Shown here piece by piece: positions 7,471-16,302 of a stretch of DNA of 56,386 bases (position 1 is its first letter; each line of letters opens with the position of its first letter). The translations under genes and the position numbers were made by a program. Where the stretch lies: assembly GCA_964404205.1 (NCBI GenBank), contig CAYOJD010000008.1, positions 1-56,386 of the forward strand. The letters run 5' to 3'. The DNA is from CAZWBR01 sp964404205 (GTDB lineage: Bacteria; Bacteroidota; Bacteroidia; Bacteroidales; Prolixibacteraceae). Below the pieces are notes generated by a model. It worked only from the letters and a program-made list of their open reading frames with translations, made no database searches and was not told the DNA's origin.

Positions 7471-8781
7471 ATGAAACAAGTTAGATATGTTACTGCCGAA
7501 GAGGCCGTGAAAGTAATCAAAAGCGGCGATCGTGTGCATATGAGCGGTGTTGCTGTTACGCCGCACAAACTGATAAAGGCAATGGTTGAAAGAGGCCGTG
7601 CCGGTGAGATTTACGATGTGAAAGTACAACACATCCACATTGAAGGAGCTGTTGAGTTTGCCAATCCCGAGTTTGAAGGAGTATTTGTAAGCCAGCAGTT
7701 TTTTGTTGCCGGGAACATGCGTAAACAGACGCAGGCAGGTTATGCCGACTATATTCCGGTATTCCTTAGCGAAACGCAGAAATTGATCCGCGAAGGCTAC
7801 CTGAAAGTGAATGTTGCCCTTATTATGTGTTCAATGCCGGATAAGCATGGCTTTGTTTCGCTTGGAACATCAGTTGATTCGACATTGGCAGCCGTTGAAT
7901 GTGCCGACGTGGTCATTGCACTGGTGAACCCCAATGTTCCGCGCGCATGGGGCGATGCCATGATTCGCATGGATATGATCGACTTCTTTGTTGAGGACGA
8001 CTCTCCGCTGTATGCCCACGCCATGGAACAGCTTTCGGATACTGAAATTGCTATCGGTAAAAATGTAGCAGCTTTGGTTGAAGATGGCGCTTGTTTGCAG
8101 ATGGGTATCGGTGGTATCCCGAATGCCGTGTTGGCCCAATTGGGCAACCACAAGGATTTGGGTGTTCACACTGAAATGTTCTCAGACGGTATCCTTCCGC
8201 TGGTCGAAAAAGGTATCGTTAACGGTAGCCGCAAACAGATTGACAAGGGTAAAATGGTCGCATCGTTCCTGATGGGAACCAAGGCCGTTTACGATTTTAT
8301 CGACGACAACCCGATGGTAGCGATGATGGATGTTGCCCATACCAATAATGTCCATATTATCCGTAAAAACCATAAAGTCACCGCCATTAACTCAGCTCTG
8401 GCCATCGACCTTACCGGTCAGGTTTGTGCTGACTCAATTGGGATCAAACACTATTCGGGCGTAGGTGGCCAAATCGACTTTATCCGCGGTGCAGGTCACT
8501 CGAAAGGTGGGAAACCGATTATTGCCATGCCTTCGGTAACCGAGAAAGGGCTGTCAAAAATTTCGCCTACCCTTATCGAAGGTTCAGGTGTCGTTTCAAC
8601 CCGTTCCAATATTCACTGGGTGGTAACCGAGCAGGGTGCAGTAAATCTTTACGGCAAAACCTTGCAGGAACGGGCTAAATTGTTGATTTCAATTGCTCAC
8701 CCGAACCATCGCGAAATGTTGGACAAGGCTGCTTTCGAGCGTTTTGGCCCTCACTTCCGGTTTGTCCCCAAAGCATATTAA
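7471..8781 (+). CDS. acetyl-CoA hydrolase/transferase family CoA-transferase
   Basis: This 436-aa class I CoA-transferase belongs to the acetyl-CoA hydrolase / 4-hydroxybutyrate CoA-transferase family. The segment GVHTEMFSDG (residues 231-240) contains the expected catalytic Glu235, and LQMGIGGIPNAV and GVGGQIDFIRGA are family glycine-rich CoA-binding motifs. The next genes encode methylmalonyl-CoA epimerase and decarboxylase, so the likely role is moving CoA between propionyl-CoA and succinate (or acetate) to close a succinate-to-propionate pathway. Substrate choice is inference from context. It has its own -7 box and a terminator, so it may be transcribed separately from the decarboxylase operon. 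Confidence 0.85.
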   Translation: MKQVRYVTAEEAVKVIKSGDRVHMSGVAVTPHKLIKAMVERGRAGEIYDVKVQHIHIEGAVEFANPEFEGVFVSQQFFVAGNMRKQTQAGYADYIPVFLSETQKLIREGYLKVNVALIMCSMPDKHGFVSLGTSVDSTLAAVECADVVIALVNPNVPRAWGDAMIRMDMIDFFVEDDSPLYAHAMEQLSDTEIAIGKNVAALVEDGACLQMGIGGIPNAVLAQLGNHKDLGVHTEMFSDGILPLVEKGIVNGSRKQIDKGKMVASFLMGTKAVYDFIDDNPMVAMMDVAHTNNVHIIRKNHKVTAINSALAIDLTGQVCADSIGIKHYSGVGGQIDFIRGAGHSKGGKPIIAMPSVTEKGLSKISPTLIEGSGVVSTRSNIHWVVTEQGAVNLYGKTLQERAKLLISIAHPNHREMLDKAAFERFGPHFRFVPKAY

Positions 8782-8792
8782 CAGACATAATT

Positions 8793-8830
8793 AATAATCC
8801 GTAGCCGGAGACGACTGCGGATTATTTTCC
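8793..8830 (+). terminator. intrinsic terminator/attenuator between CoA-transferase and epimerase
   Basis: AATAATCCGTAG (8793-8804) pairs with CTGCGGATTATT (8815-8826) as a 12-bp stem with one G-U pair and a 10-nt loop, followed by TTCC. It can end the CoA-transferase transcript or reduce read-through into mce. Confidence 0.7.
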
Positions 8831-8867
8831 CAATATTTTATAAACATCCAAAACAAAACTACTCCAT

Positions 8868-9269
8868 ATGAACGTTTCACGCATTGAACACATTGGTATA
8901 GCTGTTGAAAGCCTCGAAAAGGCAATCCCCTATTACGAAACTTTGTTAGGGATCAAATGCTATGCGATTGAAGAGGTTGTCGATCAGAAGGTGAAAACCG
9001 CATTCTTCAAAGTGGGCGACACCAAAATTGAACTGCTCGAATCGACCAATCCTGAAGGCCCTATCGGTAAATTTATCGAGAAAAAAGGACAGGGTATCCA
9101 TCACATTGCTTTTGCCGTCGACAATGTAAATGAAGCATTGACAGAAGTTGAGGCTAATGGCATTCAATTAGTTGACAAGCAGGGCCGTAAAGGTGCTGAA
9201 GGTTTGAATATCGGTTTTCTTCACCCCAAATCGACGTTTGGTGTGTTGACAGAACTTTGCAGCGAATAA
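8868..9269 (+). CDS. mce: methylmalonyl-CoA epimerase
   Basis: The 133-aa VOC-superfamily protein interconverts (R)- and (S)-methylmalonyl-CoA. It has the paired beta-alpha-beta-beta-beta modules of the family: RIEHIGIAVESLEKAIPYYE with metal ligand His8, IHHIAFAVDNV with His79, and the C-terminal ligand Glu129 in GVLTELCSE. Length is normal for the family. It is the first gene of a tight cluster with the decarboxylase (31 nt to mmdA), linking methylmalonyl-CoA mutase output to decarboxylation. The mutase itself is not in this window. Confidence 0.95.
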   Translation: MNVSRIEHIGIAVESLEKAIPYYETLLGIKCYAIEEVVDQKVKTAFFKVGDTKIELLESTNPEGPIGKFIEKKGQGIHHIAFAVDNVNEALTEVEANGIQLVDKQGRKGAEGLNIGFLHPKSTFGVLTELCSE

Positions 9270-9300
9270 TACTTCATAATATTAATTATAAAGACTAACG

Positions 9301-10860
9301 ATGAGCAATCAGGACAAAATCAAAAAATTGATTGACCTTCGTGCAGAGGCCAAACTTGGTGGCGGGCAAAAAAGAATTGACACCCAGCATGCCAAAGGTA
9401 AATTGACTGCACGTGAACGAATCGACGCTATTCTTGACGAAGGTAGTTTCGAGGAATTTGACATGTTTGTAACCCACCGTTGTACCAACTTCGGAATGGA
9501 AAAGACAAAATTCCTCAGCGATGGTGTGGTAACCGGGCGTGGAACCATTGACGGCCGCACCGTATTTATTTTTTCTCAGGACTTTACTGTTTTCGGTGGT
9601 TCACTTTCCGAAACTTTTGCGCAGAAAATTTGCAAAGTGATGGATATGGCCATGAAGGTAGGTGCACCGGTGATTGGTATCAACGACTCAGGTGGCGCCC
9701 GTATTCAGGAAGGCGTAACTTCGCTGGCCGGTTATGCTGAGATTTTCCAGCGTAACATCATGGCTTCAGGGGTTATTCCTCAGATCTCAGCCATTTTTGG
9801 TCCTTGCGCAGGTGGTGCCGTTTATTCTCCGGCCCTTACCGACTTTATTGTTATGAGCAAGGATACCAGCTATATGTTTGTTACCGGCCCTAAAGTGGTG
9901 AAAACCGTTACAGGCGAAGTGGTTACCGACGAGCAGTTGGGTGGTGCAATGGTTCACGGTTCGAAATCGGGTGTAACCCATTTTATAGCCGACAGTGAAG
10001 AAGAAGGTATGATGCTTATCCGCAAACTGCTTTCTTATTTGCCACAAAACAACCTCGAAGATCCGCCGATTGTTGCGTGCGAAGATCCAGTTGAACGCTT
10101 GGATGACCATTTGAACAATATTATCCCTGAAAACCCGAACAAACCTTACGATGTAAAAGATATCATCCACAGTCTGGTCGATAACGGCGAATTCCTCGAA
10201 GTACACCGTCACTATGCCCAGAATATCGTGGTTGGATTTGCACGTTTCAATGGTATGCCGGTAGGTATTGTGGCCAACCAGCCAGCTTATCTTGCCGGGG
10301 TGTTGGATATCAATGCTTCACGCAAGGGGGCCCGTTTTGTCCGTTTCTGCGATGCATTCAATATTCCGTTGGTTACCCTCGAAGATGTTCCCGGTTTCTT
10401 ACCCGGTACGGCTCAGGAATATGGCGGTATTATTATTCATGGAGCCAAATTGCTTTATGCCTACGGCGAAGCAACCGTTCCAAAAATTACCGTTATCCTG
10501 CGTAAAGCCTACGGTGGCGCTTACTGCGTAATGAGCTCAAAACACCTGCGTGGCGATTTGAACTATGCATGGCCACAAGCCGAGATTGCCGTTATGGGTC
10601 CCAAAGGTGCCATTGAAGTGCTTCAGAGCAAGAAAATTGCCGAGTTGGAAGATCCACAGGCCCAGGCCGATTTTATTGCCAAAGCTGAAGAAGAATACAA
10701 GGAACAGTTTGCCAATCCGTACAATGCAGCCAGGTATGGTTACATCGACGACGTTATTGAACCACGAAATACAAGGTTCCGTATTATCAGGGCTTTGCAG
10801 TCGTTGGCTACCAAGAAAGACAGTATGCCGGCAAAGAAACATTCAAACCTCCCGTTATAA
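9301..10860 (+). CDS. mmdA: methylmalonyl-CoA decarboxylase alpha subunit (carboxyltransferase)
   Basis: This 519-aa carboxyltransferase is of the propionyl-CoA carboxylase beta / MmdA type. It transfers the carboxyl group of (S)-methylmalonyl-CoA to the biotin carrier, releasing propionyl-CoA. Family landmarks are KLTARERIDAILDEGSFEE near the N-terminus, GINDSGGARIQEGVTSLAGY and GPCAGGAVYSPALTDF forming the N-terminal oxyanion site, and AYGGAYCVMSSKHLRGD in the C-terminal half. PCC and decarboxylase alpha subunits look alike. Here the following gamma-like, biotin-carrier and beta (Na+ pump) genes, and the lack of a biotin carboxylase, favour the decarboxylase. Confidence 0.93.
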   Translation: MSNQDKIKKLIDLRAEAKLGGGQKRIDTQHAKGKLTARERIDAILDEGSFEEFDMFVTHRCTNFGMEKTKFLSDGVVTGRGTIDGRTVFIFSQDFTVFGGSLSETFAQKICKVMDMAMKVGAPVIGINDSGGARIQEGVTSLAGYAEIFQRNIMASGVIPQISAIFGPCAGGAVYSPALTDFIVMSKDTSYMFVTGPKVVKTVTGEVVTDEQLGGAMVHGSKSGVTHFIADSEEEGMMLIRKLLSYLPQNNLEDPPIVACEDPVERLDDHLNNIIPENPNKPYDVKDIIHSLVDNGEFLEVHRHYAQNIVVGFARFNGMPVGIVANQPAYLAGVLDINASRKGARFVRFCDAFNIPLVTLEDVPGFLPGTAQEYGGIIIHGAKLLYAYGEATVPKITVILRKAYGGAYCVMSSKHLRGDLNYAWPQAEIAVMGPKGAIEVLQSKKIAELEDPQAQADFIAKAEEEYKEQFANPYNAARYGYIDDVIEPRNTRFRIIRALQSLATKKDSMPAKKHSNLPL

Positions 10861-10871
10861 TTGTGAGAGTC

Positions 10872-11777
10872 ATGCCAAAAAAGAGTTTATCAATTTTAAA
10901 ACTGATAGTGCTCGTTGTTGTCTTCATGGGGATTCGTACCGGATATTCGCAGAGTGCGCTTGACTTGCGCATCAACGAAGTTTTGGTTTACAACGATTCC
11001 AACTATGTCGATGATTTCGGGCAGCACAGTCCGTGGTTTGAAGTGTTCAACACGGCTTACAATTACGTGAACATGGGAGGTCTTTATTTGACTGATGATA
11101 TCAATAATCCCAAAAAATACCCGATAGCCAAAGGGCAGCCAGTTACTTACATTGCTCCCCGCAGTTATTTGGTTTTTTGGGCCGATAATCGTCCTACACG
11201 TGGTATTCTCCATTTGAACTTCACGCTCAGTGAGGGTAAAACAATCTATCTCTTCGATGCCAATGGTCGCACCCTGATTGATCAGGTAACGATCTCATCC
11301 GGACAAAAACCAGATGTTACTTACGCCAGGTTGGTCGATGGTGGTACGGAGTGGGGGTTTCCTCCCAAAACAACGCCAAATGCAGATAACGATACCAGCG
11401 AGAAAATTTCTGCAGCTGATAAGTTTGTCGTTTTCGACCCAATAGGTGTGGGGATGGCGGTTATTGCGATGTCGGTGGTTTTTACAGGGTTAGCATTTTT
11501 GTATCTCTTCTTTAAGGGTATTGGGCTGGCCATGACCCGCAAGGAAAGAGCTGCTGCGAAGCTAAAAGCTGAAAAAGTAGCTGTCGTTCAACCAACCGGA
11601 CCCAGCCGTGATGGTGGAATTTCGGGCGAACTTACAGCGGCAGTGGCCATGGCTCTGCACCTGTACAGCAATGAACTTCACGATCAGGAAAACCCGGTGG
11701 TTACCATTACCAAAGTTTCAAGAACTTACTCTCCGTGGAGTTCAAAAATTTATAGTTTGAGAAAATTACCCAGATAA
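10872..11777 (+). CDS. lamin-tail domain/OadG (Na+-pump decarboxylase gamma) fusion
   Basis: The 301-aa protein occupies the gamma-subunit position of the decarboxylase operon. It starts with a signal-peptide-like segment (residues 1-26, ending GYSQ). Residues about 30-140 resemble a lamin-tail domain, seen in LRINEVLVYND, SPWFEVFN, GGLYLTDD, YLVFWADNRP and LNFTLSEGKTIYLFD. One strong transmembrane helix (about 192-220, GVGMAVIAMSVVFTGLAFLY) precedes a cytoplasmic Lys/Ala-rich tail, as in OadG/MmdD subunits, which hold the complex together. The extracytoplasmic lamin-tail part is unusual for a gamma subunit. I used ATG 10872 rather than GTG 10863 because it is 11 nt after the mmdA stop. Confidence 0.8.
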   Translation: MPKKSLSILKLIVLVVVFMGIRTGYSQSALDLRINEVLVYNDSNYVDDFGQHSPWFEVFNTAYNYVNMGGLYLTDDINNPKKYPIAKGQPVTYIAPRSYLVFWADNRPTRGILHLNFTLSEGKTIYLFDANGRTLIDQVTISSGQKPDVTYARLVDGGTEWGFPPKTTPNADNDTSEKISAADKFVVFDPIGVGMAVIAMSVVFTGLAFLYLFFKGIGLAMTRKERAAAKLKAEKVAVVQPTGPSRDGGISGELTAAVAMALHLYSNELHDQENPVVTITKVSRTYSPWSSKIYSLRKLPR

Positions 11778-11788
11778 TACCTTGTGAG

Positions 11789-12232
11789 ATGAAAAAATTC
11801 AAATTTAAAATAAACGGTAATCAATACGATGCCGAGATTATTAATGTCGAAGACAATATTGCCGAGGTTGAAGTGAATGGCTCAACTTATACCGTAGAGG
11901 TCGACAAGAGCATGCAACCGGTAAAGACCCCTAAACTGGTTAGAAGTGTTGCTGTCCCTTCCACAGATGTTGTCCCGCAGGTGGCCAAAACAGCCAGCCC
12001 TTCAGCGCCTAAAGGTGCCGGAACCATCAAATCACCGCTTCCGGGCGTTGTCCTTGAATTGATGGTGCGCGAAGGCGACACCGTTAAAATCGGCCAGAAA
12101 TTGTTGGTGCTCGAAGCCATGAAAATGGAAAACAATATCGAAGCTGACAAAGCCGGTAAAGTAGTGTCTATTGCCAAACATAAAGGCGATTCCGTAATGG
12201 AAGGCGATGTATTACTAGTGATTGGAGAATAA
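11789..12232 (+). CDS. biotin carrier protein of the decarboxylase (gamma/BCCP)
   Basis: This 147-aa protein has a C-terminal biotinyl domain, with the biotin-accepting Lys112 inside the exact motif EAMKMEN and the partner turn SPLPGVVLELMVREGD. A flexible Ala/Pro/Ser/Val-rich linker (about 55-78) joins it to an N-terminal beta segment MKKFKFKINGNQYDAEI. It carries CO2 as carboxybiotin from MmdA to the membrane beta subunit. It lies 11 nt after the LTD-OadG gene and 3 nt before the beta subunit. Confidence 0.95.
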   Translation: MKKFKFKINGNQYDAEIINVEDNIAEVEVNGSTYTVEVDKSMQPVKTPKLVRSVAVPSTDVVPQVAKTASPSAPKGAGTIKSPLPGVVLELMVREGDTVKIGQKLLVLEAMKMENNIEADKAGKVVSIAKHKGDSVMEGDVLLVIGE

Positions 12233-12235
12233 AAA

Positions 12236-13396
12236 ATGGAACACAGTAGTTTTTTCGATTTTATAATCAGTCACTTAGGCCAGTTTCTGTCGTATACGGC
12301 TTTTGCCAATATGACCTTTGGTCATATCATCATGATTCTGGTTGGATTGGCTTTTATCTATCTGGCGATTGCCAAAGAGTACGAGCCGATGCTGCTGGTC
12401 CCGATTGGTTTCGGGATTTTGGTAGGTAATATTGCATTCTTCCCCGGTTTGAAAGTGGGGATTTATGAAAATGGAAGTGTGCTTAACTACCTCTATTTCG
12501 GGGTATTGCAAGGGGTTTACCCGCCACTTATCTTCCTGGGTATTGGAGCTATGACCGATTTTTCGGCCTTGATTTCCAATCCAAAACTGATTCTGATTGG
12601 TGCTGCAGCCCAGTTGGGTATTTTCGGGGCTTACGCCATTGCGCTGGCTATCGGATTCTCACCCGCCGAAGCAGGTGCAATTGGGATTATTGGTGGTGCC
12701 GACGGTCCAACGGCAATCTTCCTCTCTTCTAAACTGGCCCCCGATTTGATGGGTGCGATTGCTATCTCGGCTTATTCGTATATGGCTTTGGTGCCGGTTA
12801 TTCAGCCTCCGTTTATGAAGTTGTTGACTACCAAAAAAGAGCGTGTTATCAGAATGAAACCTCCACGCCAGGTATCTCGTCTGGAAAAGATTATCTTCCC
12901 GATAGCCGGTTTGTTGCTCACCTGCTTCCTGGTTCCGACGGGCTTGCCATTGTTGGGTATGCTTTTCTTCGGAAACTTGCTGAAAGAGAGCGGCGTTACC
13001 AAACGTTTGGCCGATACGGCAAAAGGTCCGATGATTGATATTGTAACGATTTTGATTGGTTTAACTGTTGGCGCTTCAACTCAGGCGACAACTTTCCTTA
13101 CCGTAAAATCGTTCGGTATCTTTGTGCTTGGTGCAATGTCATTTGTTATTGCAACCGTTGGCGGTGTTGCTTTTGTAAAGATTCTCAATCTTTTCCTGAA
13201 AGAAGGCAATAAAATCAATCCATTGATTGGAAACGCAGGTGTATCTGCAGTGCCAGACAGTGCCCGTGTATCGCAGGTGGTTGGTTTGCAATACGATAAA
13301 ACAAATCACCTGTTAATGCACGCCATGGGCCCGAATGTGGCCGGTGTAATTGGTAGTGCAGTTGCAGCAGGGATTATGCTTAGCTTCCTCTTCTAA
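12236..13396 (+). CDS. sodium-translocating decarboxylase beta subunit
   Basis: The 386-aa polytopic protein is the beta subunit (OadB/MmdB/GcdB family), which decarboxylates carboxybiotin and uses the energy to export Na+. The family signature GIIGGADGPTAIFLSSKLAP lies near residue 158 and includes the conserved Asp implicated in Na+ handling. GNAGVSAVPDSARVSQVVG and HAMGPNVAGVIGSAVAAG are further conserved blocks near the C-terminus. It is the last gene of the module and is followed by a strong terminator. Confidence 0.95.
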   Translation: MEHSSFFDFIISHLGQFLSYTAFANMTFGHIIMILVGLAFIYLAIAKEYEPMLLVPIGFGILVGNIAFFPGLKVGIYENGSVLNYLYFGVLQGVYPPLIFLGIGAMTDFSALISNPKLILIGAAAQLGIFGAYAIALAIGFSPAEAGAIGIIGGADGPTAIFLSSKLAPDLMGAIAISAYSYMALVPVIQPPFMKLLTTKKERVIRMKPPRQVSRLEKIIFPIAGLLLTCFLVPTGLPLLGMLFFGNLLKESGVTKRLADTAKGPMIDIVTILIGLTVGASTQATTFLTVKSFGIFVLGAMSFVIATVGGVAFVKILNLFLKEGNKINPLIGNAGVSAVPDSARVSQVVGLQYDKTNHLLMHAMGPNVAGVIGSAVAAGIMLSFLF

Positions 13397-13418
13397 AAAA
13401 GAATATTTCTGAATATTA

Positions 13419-13453
13419 AAAACGGCCCGGTATTTTATCGGGCCGTTTTTTTT
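13419..13453 (+). terminator. intrinsic terminator of the decarboxylase operon
   Basis: AAACGGCCCG (13420-13429) pairs with CGGGCCGTTT (13439-13448) and a run of eight or more T follows. This is a strong Rho-independent terminator. Confidence 0.92.
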
Positions 13454-13494
13454 GTTTAATTTCGGTCGTTACCAAATTTTCAACACCATCAATT

Positions 13495-14250
13495 ATGAAA
13501 AGATTGTTTTTCCTTTTAACAGTTATGTTGCTCTCTACAACTATTATCAATGCGCAGGAGAATCACAGGCTCAATGTCCTTGTATTCTCCAAAACGGCCG
13601 GCTTCCGGCATGCCTCTATTCCTGCAGGTATTAAAGCGATTTTCGAACTTGGCCAAAAGCAAAACTGGACCGTTACAGCCACTGAAGATGCCACCATGTT
13701 CAATGATGAGGTATTGTCGAAAGTGGATGTTTGCGTGTGGTTGAACTCAACTGAAAACGTGCTCGACGATGCGCAGCAGGAGGCTTTTACCCGCTTCATC
13801 CGCAAAGGAAGGGGTTTTGTTGGGATTCATGGTGCATCCGATTGCGAATACGACTGGAACTGGTATGGAAACCTTGTTGGTGGATGGTTTAAAACACATC
13901 CGCCGTATCAGGTGGCGACTATCAATATTGAAAGTACCGACCATCCGGCGATGGAACCGTTTCGCGGGATGAAAACATATACAACCGAAGACGAATGGTA
14001 TACCTTCAAGGCCAATCCGCGTGGTAAAGTAACTGTTTTGGCTACACTCGACGAAAATTCTATTCAGAATAAACCCGATAATGATGGCTGGAAAATGGGC
14101 GACCACCCGGTTATCTGGTTTCATGAGTATGAAGGGGCGAGAGCTTTCTATACTGTTTTTGGCCATGCCGACAATGCATTTCAAAATGAGTTGATAGTGA
14201 GACATATGTCGAATGCTATTGAATGGGCTGGTCGTAAAATAGATTTCTAA
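13495..14250 (+). CDS. secreted ThuA-domain protein
   Basis: The 251-aa protein has a signal peptide (residues 1-21, ending NAQ), then a ThuA-like class I glutamine-amidotransferase-type fold. Motifs seen are NVLVFSKTAGFRHASI, GRGFVGIHGASDCEYDWNWY, TEDEWYTF and the C-terminal GHADNAFQN. ThuA proteins occur in sugar utilisation settings in Bacteroidota, but their biochemical activity is unsettled. It probably acts in the periplasm. No sugar locus surrounds it, so its substrate cannot be guessed. Confidence 0.88.
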   Translation: MKRLFFLLTVMLLSTTIINAQENHRLNVLVFSKTAGFRHASIPAGIKAIFELGQKQNWTVTATEDATMFNDEVLSKVDVCVWLNSTENVLDDAQQEAFTRFIRKGRGFVGIHGASDCEYDWNWYGNLVGGWFKTHPPYQVATINIESTDHPAMEPFRGMKTYTTEDEWYTFKANPRGKVTVLATLDENSIQNKPDNDGWKMGDHPVIWFHEYEGARAFYTVFGHADNAFQNELIVRHMSNAIEWAGRKIDF

Positions 14251-14294
14251 TGGTGTAAGCTACTTCTGTTGCGCTCAATCCCAAAACGCGATGC

Positions 14295-15479
14295 ATGAAA
14301 CAGTTTAAGATTCTTTTGGTTGGAGACAAACCGGAATTATTGGGTGACATAAAACGAAGTTTGCCCGAAAATGATTTTGACGTGGAACTTCTCCATCCGT
14401 TGGAATTGCCAACATATACCAGCAAGGGATTTTTCGATCTGGTTTTATTGGCCGCCGGAGAACAACCGGACAGTGCCTTCGAGTTATGTCGATGGTTGAA
14501 AGGAGCAGAGACGACCAAAGATATCCCCCTTATAATGGTTATCCCTTCTGGATATGGGATGCTGATGGCCGATGCATTCGAATATGGCGCTGATGATTGT
14601 GTGGCTGCACCTGTTAATCCGACTGAACTTAGACATAGGGTGAAGGGTCAGATAGAGGCACGTTATGCCAAATTATTGGCACAGAATATTAATGCTATCC
14701 TTGAAGAAAAAGTGACCCAACGTACTGCTGAACTGGAAGATTCATTGCGGAAACTGTCGAGAGCCAAGTTGGAACTCGAATCGCTTTCGGTGGCCAAATC
14801 GCAGTTGCTAAACCTTATCAGCCACGAAATACGAACCCCTTTGAACGGGATCATCGGAAGTATGATGTTGATTGGGCGTTTTCAAATACCTGAGGAAGTA
14901 AGGAAATATTTCGCGTTACTCGATATTTCGGTCAAACGGCTCGAACGTTTTTCATCGACTATCCTGGAAACTTCGAAACTGAGGTTGAACGGGAAAAATA
15001 TCCTGATTTGTAAGCCATTGAATGTGTTGGATATTCTCTCTTCCGCGCAGAAAACGATGACTGGACGTTATCCTGAAAAAATGGTAGAGATGAAGATCCA
15101 AACTGGTGTCGCCGGGCCATTTGTTGATGCCGATTTAAAATATATTCAGCGTTGTTTCGATGCGCTAATCGATAATGCCTACAAGTTTTCGCCACATGGC
15201 GAGGTGGTGAATGTTTCGGTGGAAGAGATGGGCGGTTTAGTGCTGATACGTATTGCAGACAACGGCCCAGGGTTTTCGAAATCGGCACTCGAATATCTCT
15301 TTCAGCCACTGAGCAATCACGAGTCGCATGTTGACCAGAATACCGGTATGGGACTTTATCTGGCCAAAGTGATTGTGGATGCCCATTCGGGAACGATTTC
15401 AGTGGTCAACCGCGAAACCCGTGGTGCGACCGTAACGGTTATCCTTCCGCGAAAAGAGAGTACTAGTTTTTGGGCCTGA
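14295..15479 (+). CDS. histidine kinase with degenerate N-terminal receiver
   Basis: The 394-aa cytoplasmic kinase has a receiver-like domain (1-120), a coiled coil (about 130-170), HisKA (H-box LISHEIRTPLNG, His177) and HATPase_c (N-box DALIDNAYKFSP, G1 IADNGPGFS, G2 TGMGLYLAKV). In the receiver the phospho-acceptor position after DLVLL is Ala53, and the conserved Lys before Pro is Ala105 (DDCVAAPVN). The receiver therefore cannot be phosphorylated in the usual way and probably acts as a binding or dimer module. There is no membrane segment and no adjacent response regulator, so it is an orphan kinase. Its 3' end overlaps the convergent HAD gene by 17 bp. Confidence 0.88.
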   Translation: MKQFKILLVGDKPELLGDIKRSLPENDFDVELLHPLELPTYTSKGFFDLVLLAAGEQPDSAFELCRWLKGAETTKDIPLIMVIPSGYGMLMADAFEYGADDCVAAPVNPTELRHRVKGQIEARYAKLLAQNINAILEEKVTQRTAELEDSLRKLSRAKLELESLSVAKSQLLNLISHEIRTPLNGIIGSMMLIGRFQIPEEVRKYFALLDISVKRLERFSSTILETSKLRLNGKNILICKPLNVLDILSSAQKTMTGRYPEKMVEMKIQTGVAGPFVDADLKYIQRCFDALIDNAYKFSPHGEVVNVSVEEMGGLVLIRIADNGPGFSKSALEYLFQPLSNHESHVDQNTGMGLYLAKVIVDAHSGTISVVNRETRGATVTVILPRKESTSFWA

Positions 15480-16302
15480 TATGTTGGTTTACCGCATGCG
15501 AGAAACCGTTTTCGTGGTGGGCCAGACTGTTCAGATATTTTATTTTCAGCTCTTCCGGGGCATTTTCAACCACATACGAATGTTGGGTATATTCGAGCAT
15601 CTCTAAATCATTAAAATCGTTCCCAATACTGAAAGTACTTTCTCTCGAAATTCCGGCAAGCTGACAAATCGTTTCTATCCCGTGGGCCTTTGAAACCCCT
15701 TTCGGGAAAATCTCCATCCAGATATAATCGTCGCTCAGTGGCGAGGTGGTTTTTATAATGCTCAAATCGGGAAATTTTTCCTGAATTTTCTGTTTCAGAA
15801 GCTCAAACTGTTCACCGGCTTTCGGAAAAAAGAGCAACAATTGCGACGAAACAAAGAGAGCTCCGGGGATAACGGGTTCAGCCATCCCCATTTTCGAGTG
15901 GATATCGACATAACGTTTCAGTTCCGGACAATCGTAGCTCTGCCACCAGCCAAAATTGTGGTTGTCGGGCAATTCTCTCGATACCTTGAAATTTTGGTTT
16001 TCATCAATCAAAAAAGCAATTAGTGCCGAACTTTGCTCGAATGGGATAGCCATTGCCCTGATAAGTTGCTGCTTGCGCCAGTCCATTATGCCTGCGCCCG
16101 ACGAGAAGATCACATAATCGAATGGGGTTTCCGGGGTTAAAACCTGCCGAACTTTGAATAAATTTCTGCCTGTGGCAGCCACTCGGCAAACATCCAGACA
16201 TCCAAGTTCGATTAAGGTTTCAGTATCTTCGGGACTGATGGTATGATCGGTTTGCAACAGGGTTCCATCCAAATCGGTAACCACCATTTTAATTTCAGAC
16301 AT
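15463..16302 (-). CDS. HAD-superfamily Cof-like phosphatase
   Basis: The 279-aa protein is a class IIB HAD phosphatase (Cof/YidA type). Motif I DLDGTLLQ carries Asp10 and Asp12, motif II corresponds to VAATGRN, and motif IV is GNDFNDLEMLEY. The insert between them is the C2-type cap. Such enzymes hydrolyse sugar phosphates, FMN or related small phosphates; the substrate is unknown. I took ATG 16302 because it places motif I ten residues from the N-terminus, as in relatives. The upstream in-frame extension has no homology-like sequence. It stands alone. Confidence 0.88.
   Translation of the reverse strand: MSEIKMVVTDLDGTLLQTDHTISPEDTETLIELGCLDVCRVAATGRNLFKVRQVLTPETPFDYVIFSSGAGIMDWRKQQLIRAMAIPFEQSSALIAFLIDENQNFKVSRELPDNHNFGWWQSYDCPELKRYVDIHSKMGMAEPVIPGALFVSSQLLLFFPKAGEQFELLKQKIQEKFPDLSIIKTTSPLSDDYIWMEIFPKGVSKAHGIETICQLAGISRESTFSIGNDFNDLEMLEYTQHSYVVENAPEELKIKYLNSLAHHENGFSHAVNQHIRPKN

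Noticed and set aside
9301..10860. propionyl-CoA carboxylase beta subunit
   Set aside because: No biotin carboxylase subunit is present, and the downstream gamma-like, carrier and Na+-pump beta genes fit a decarboxylase better.
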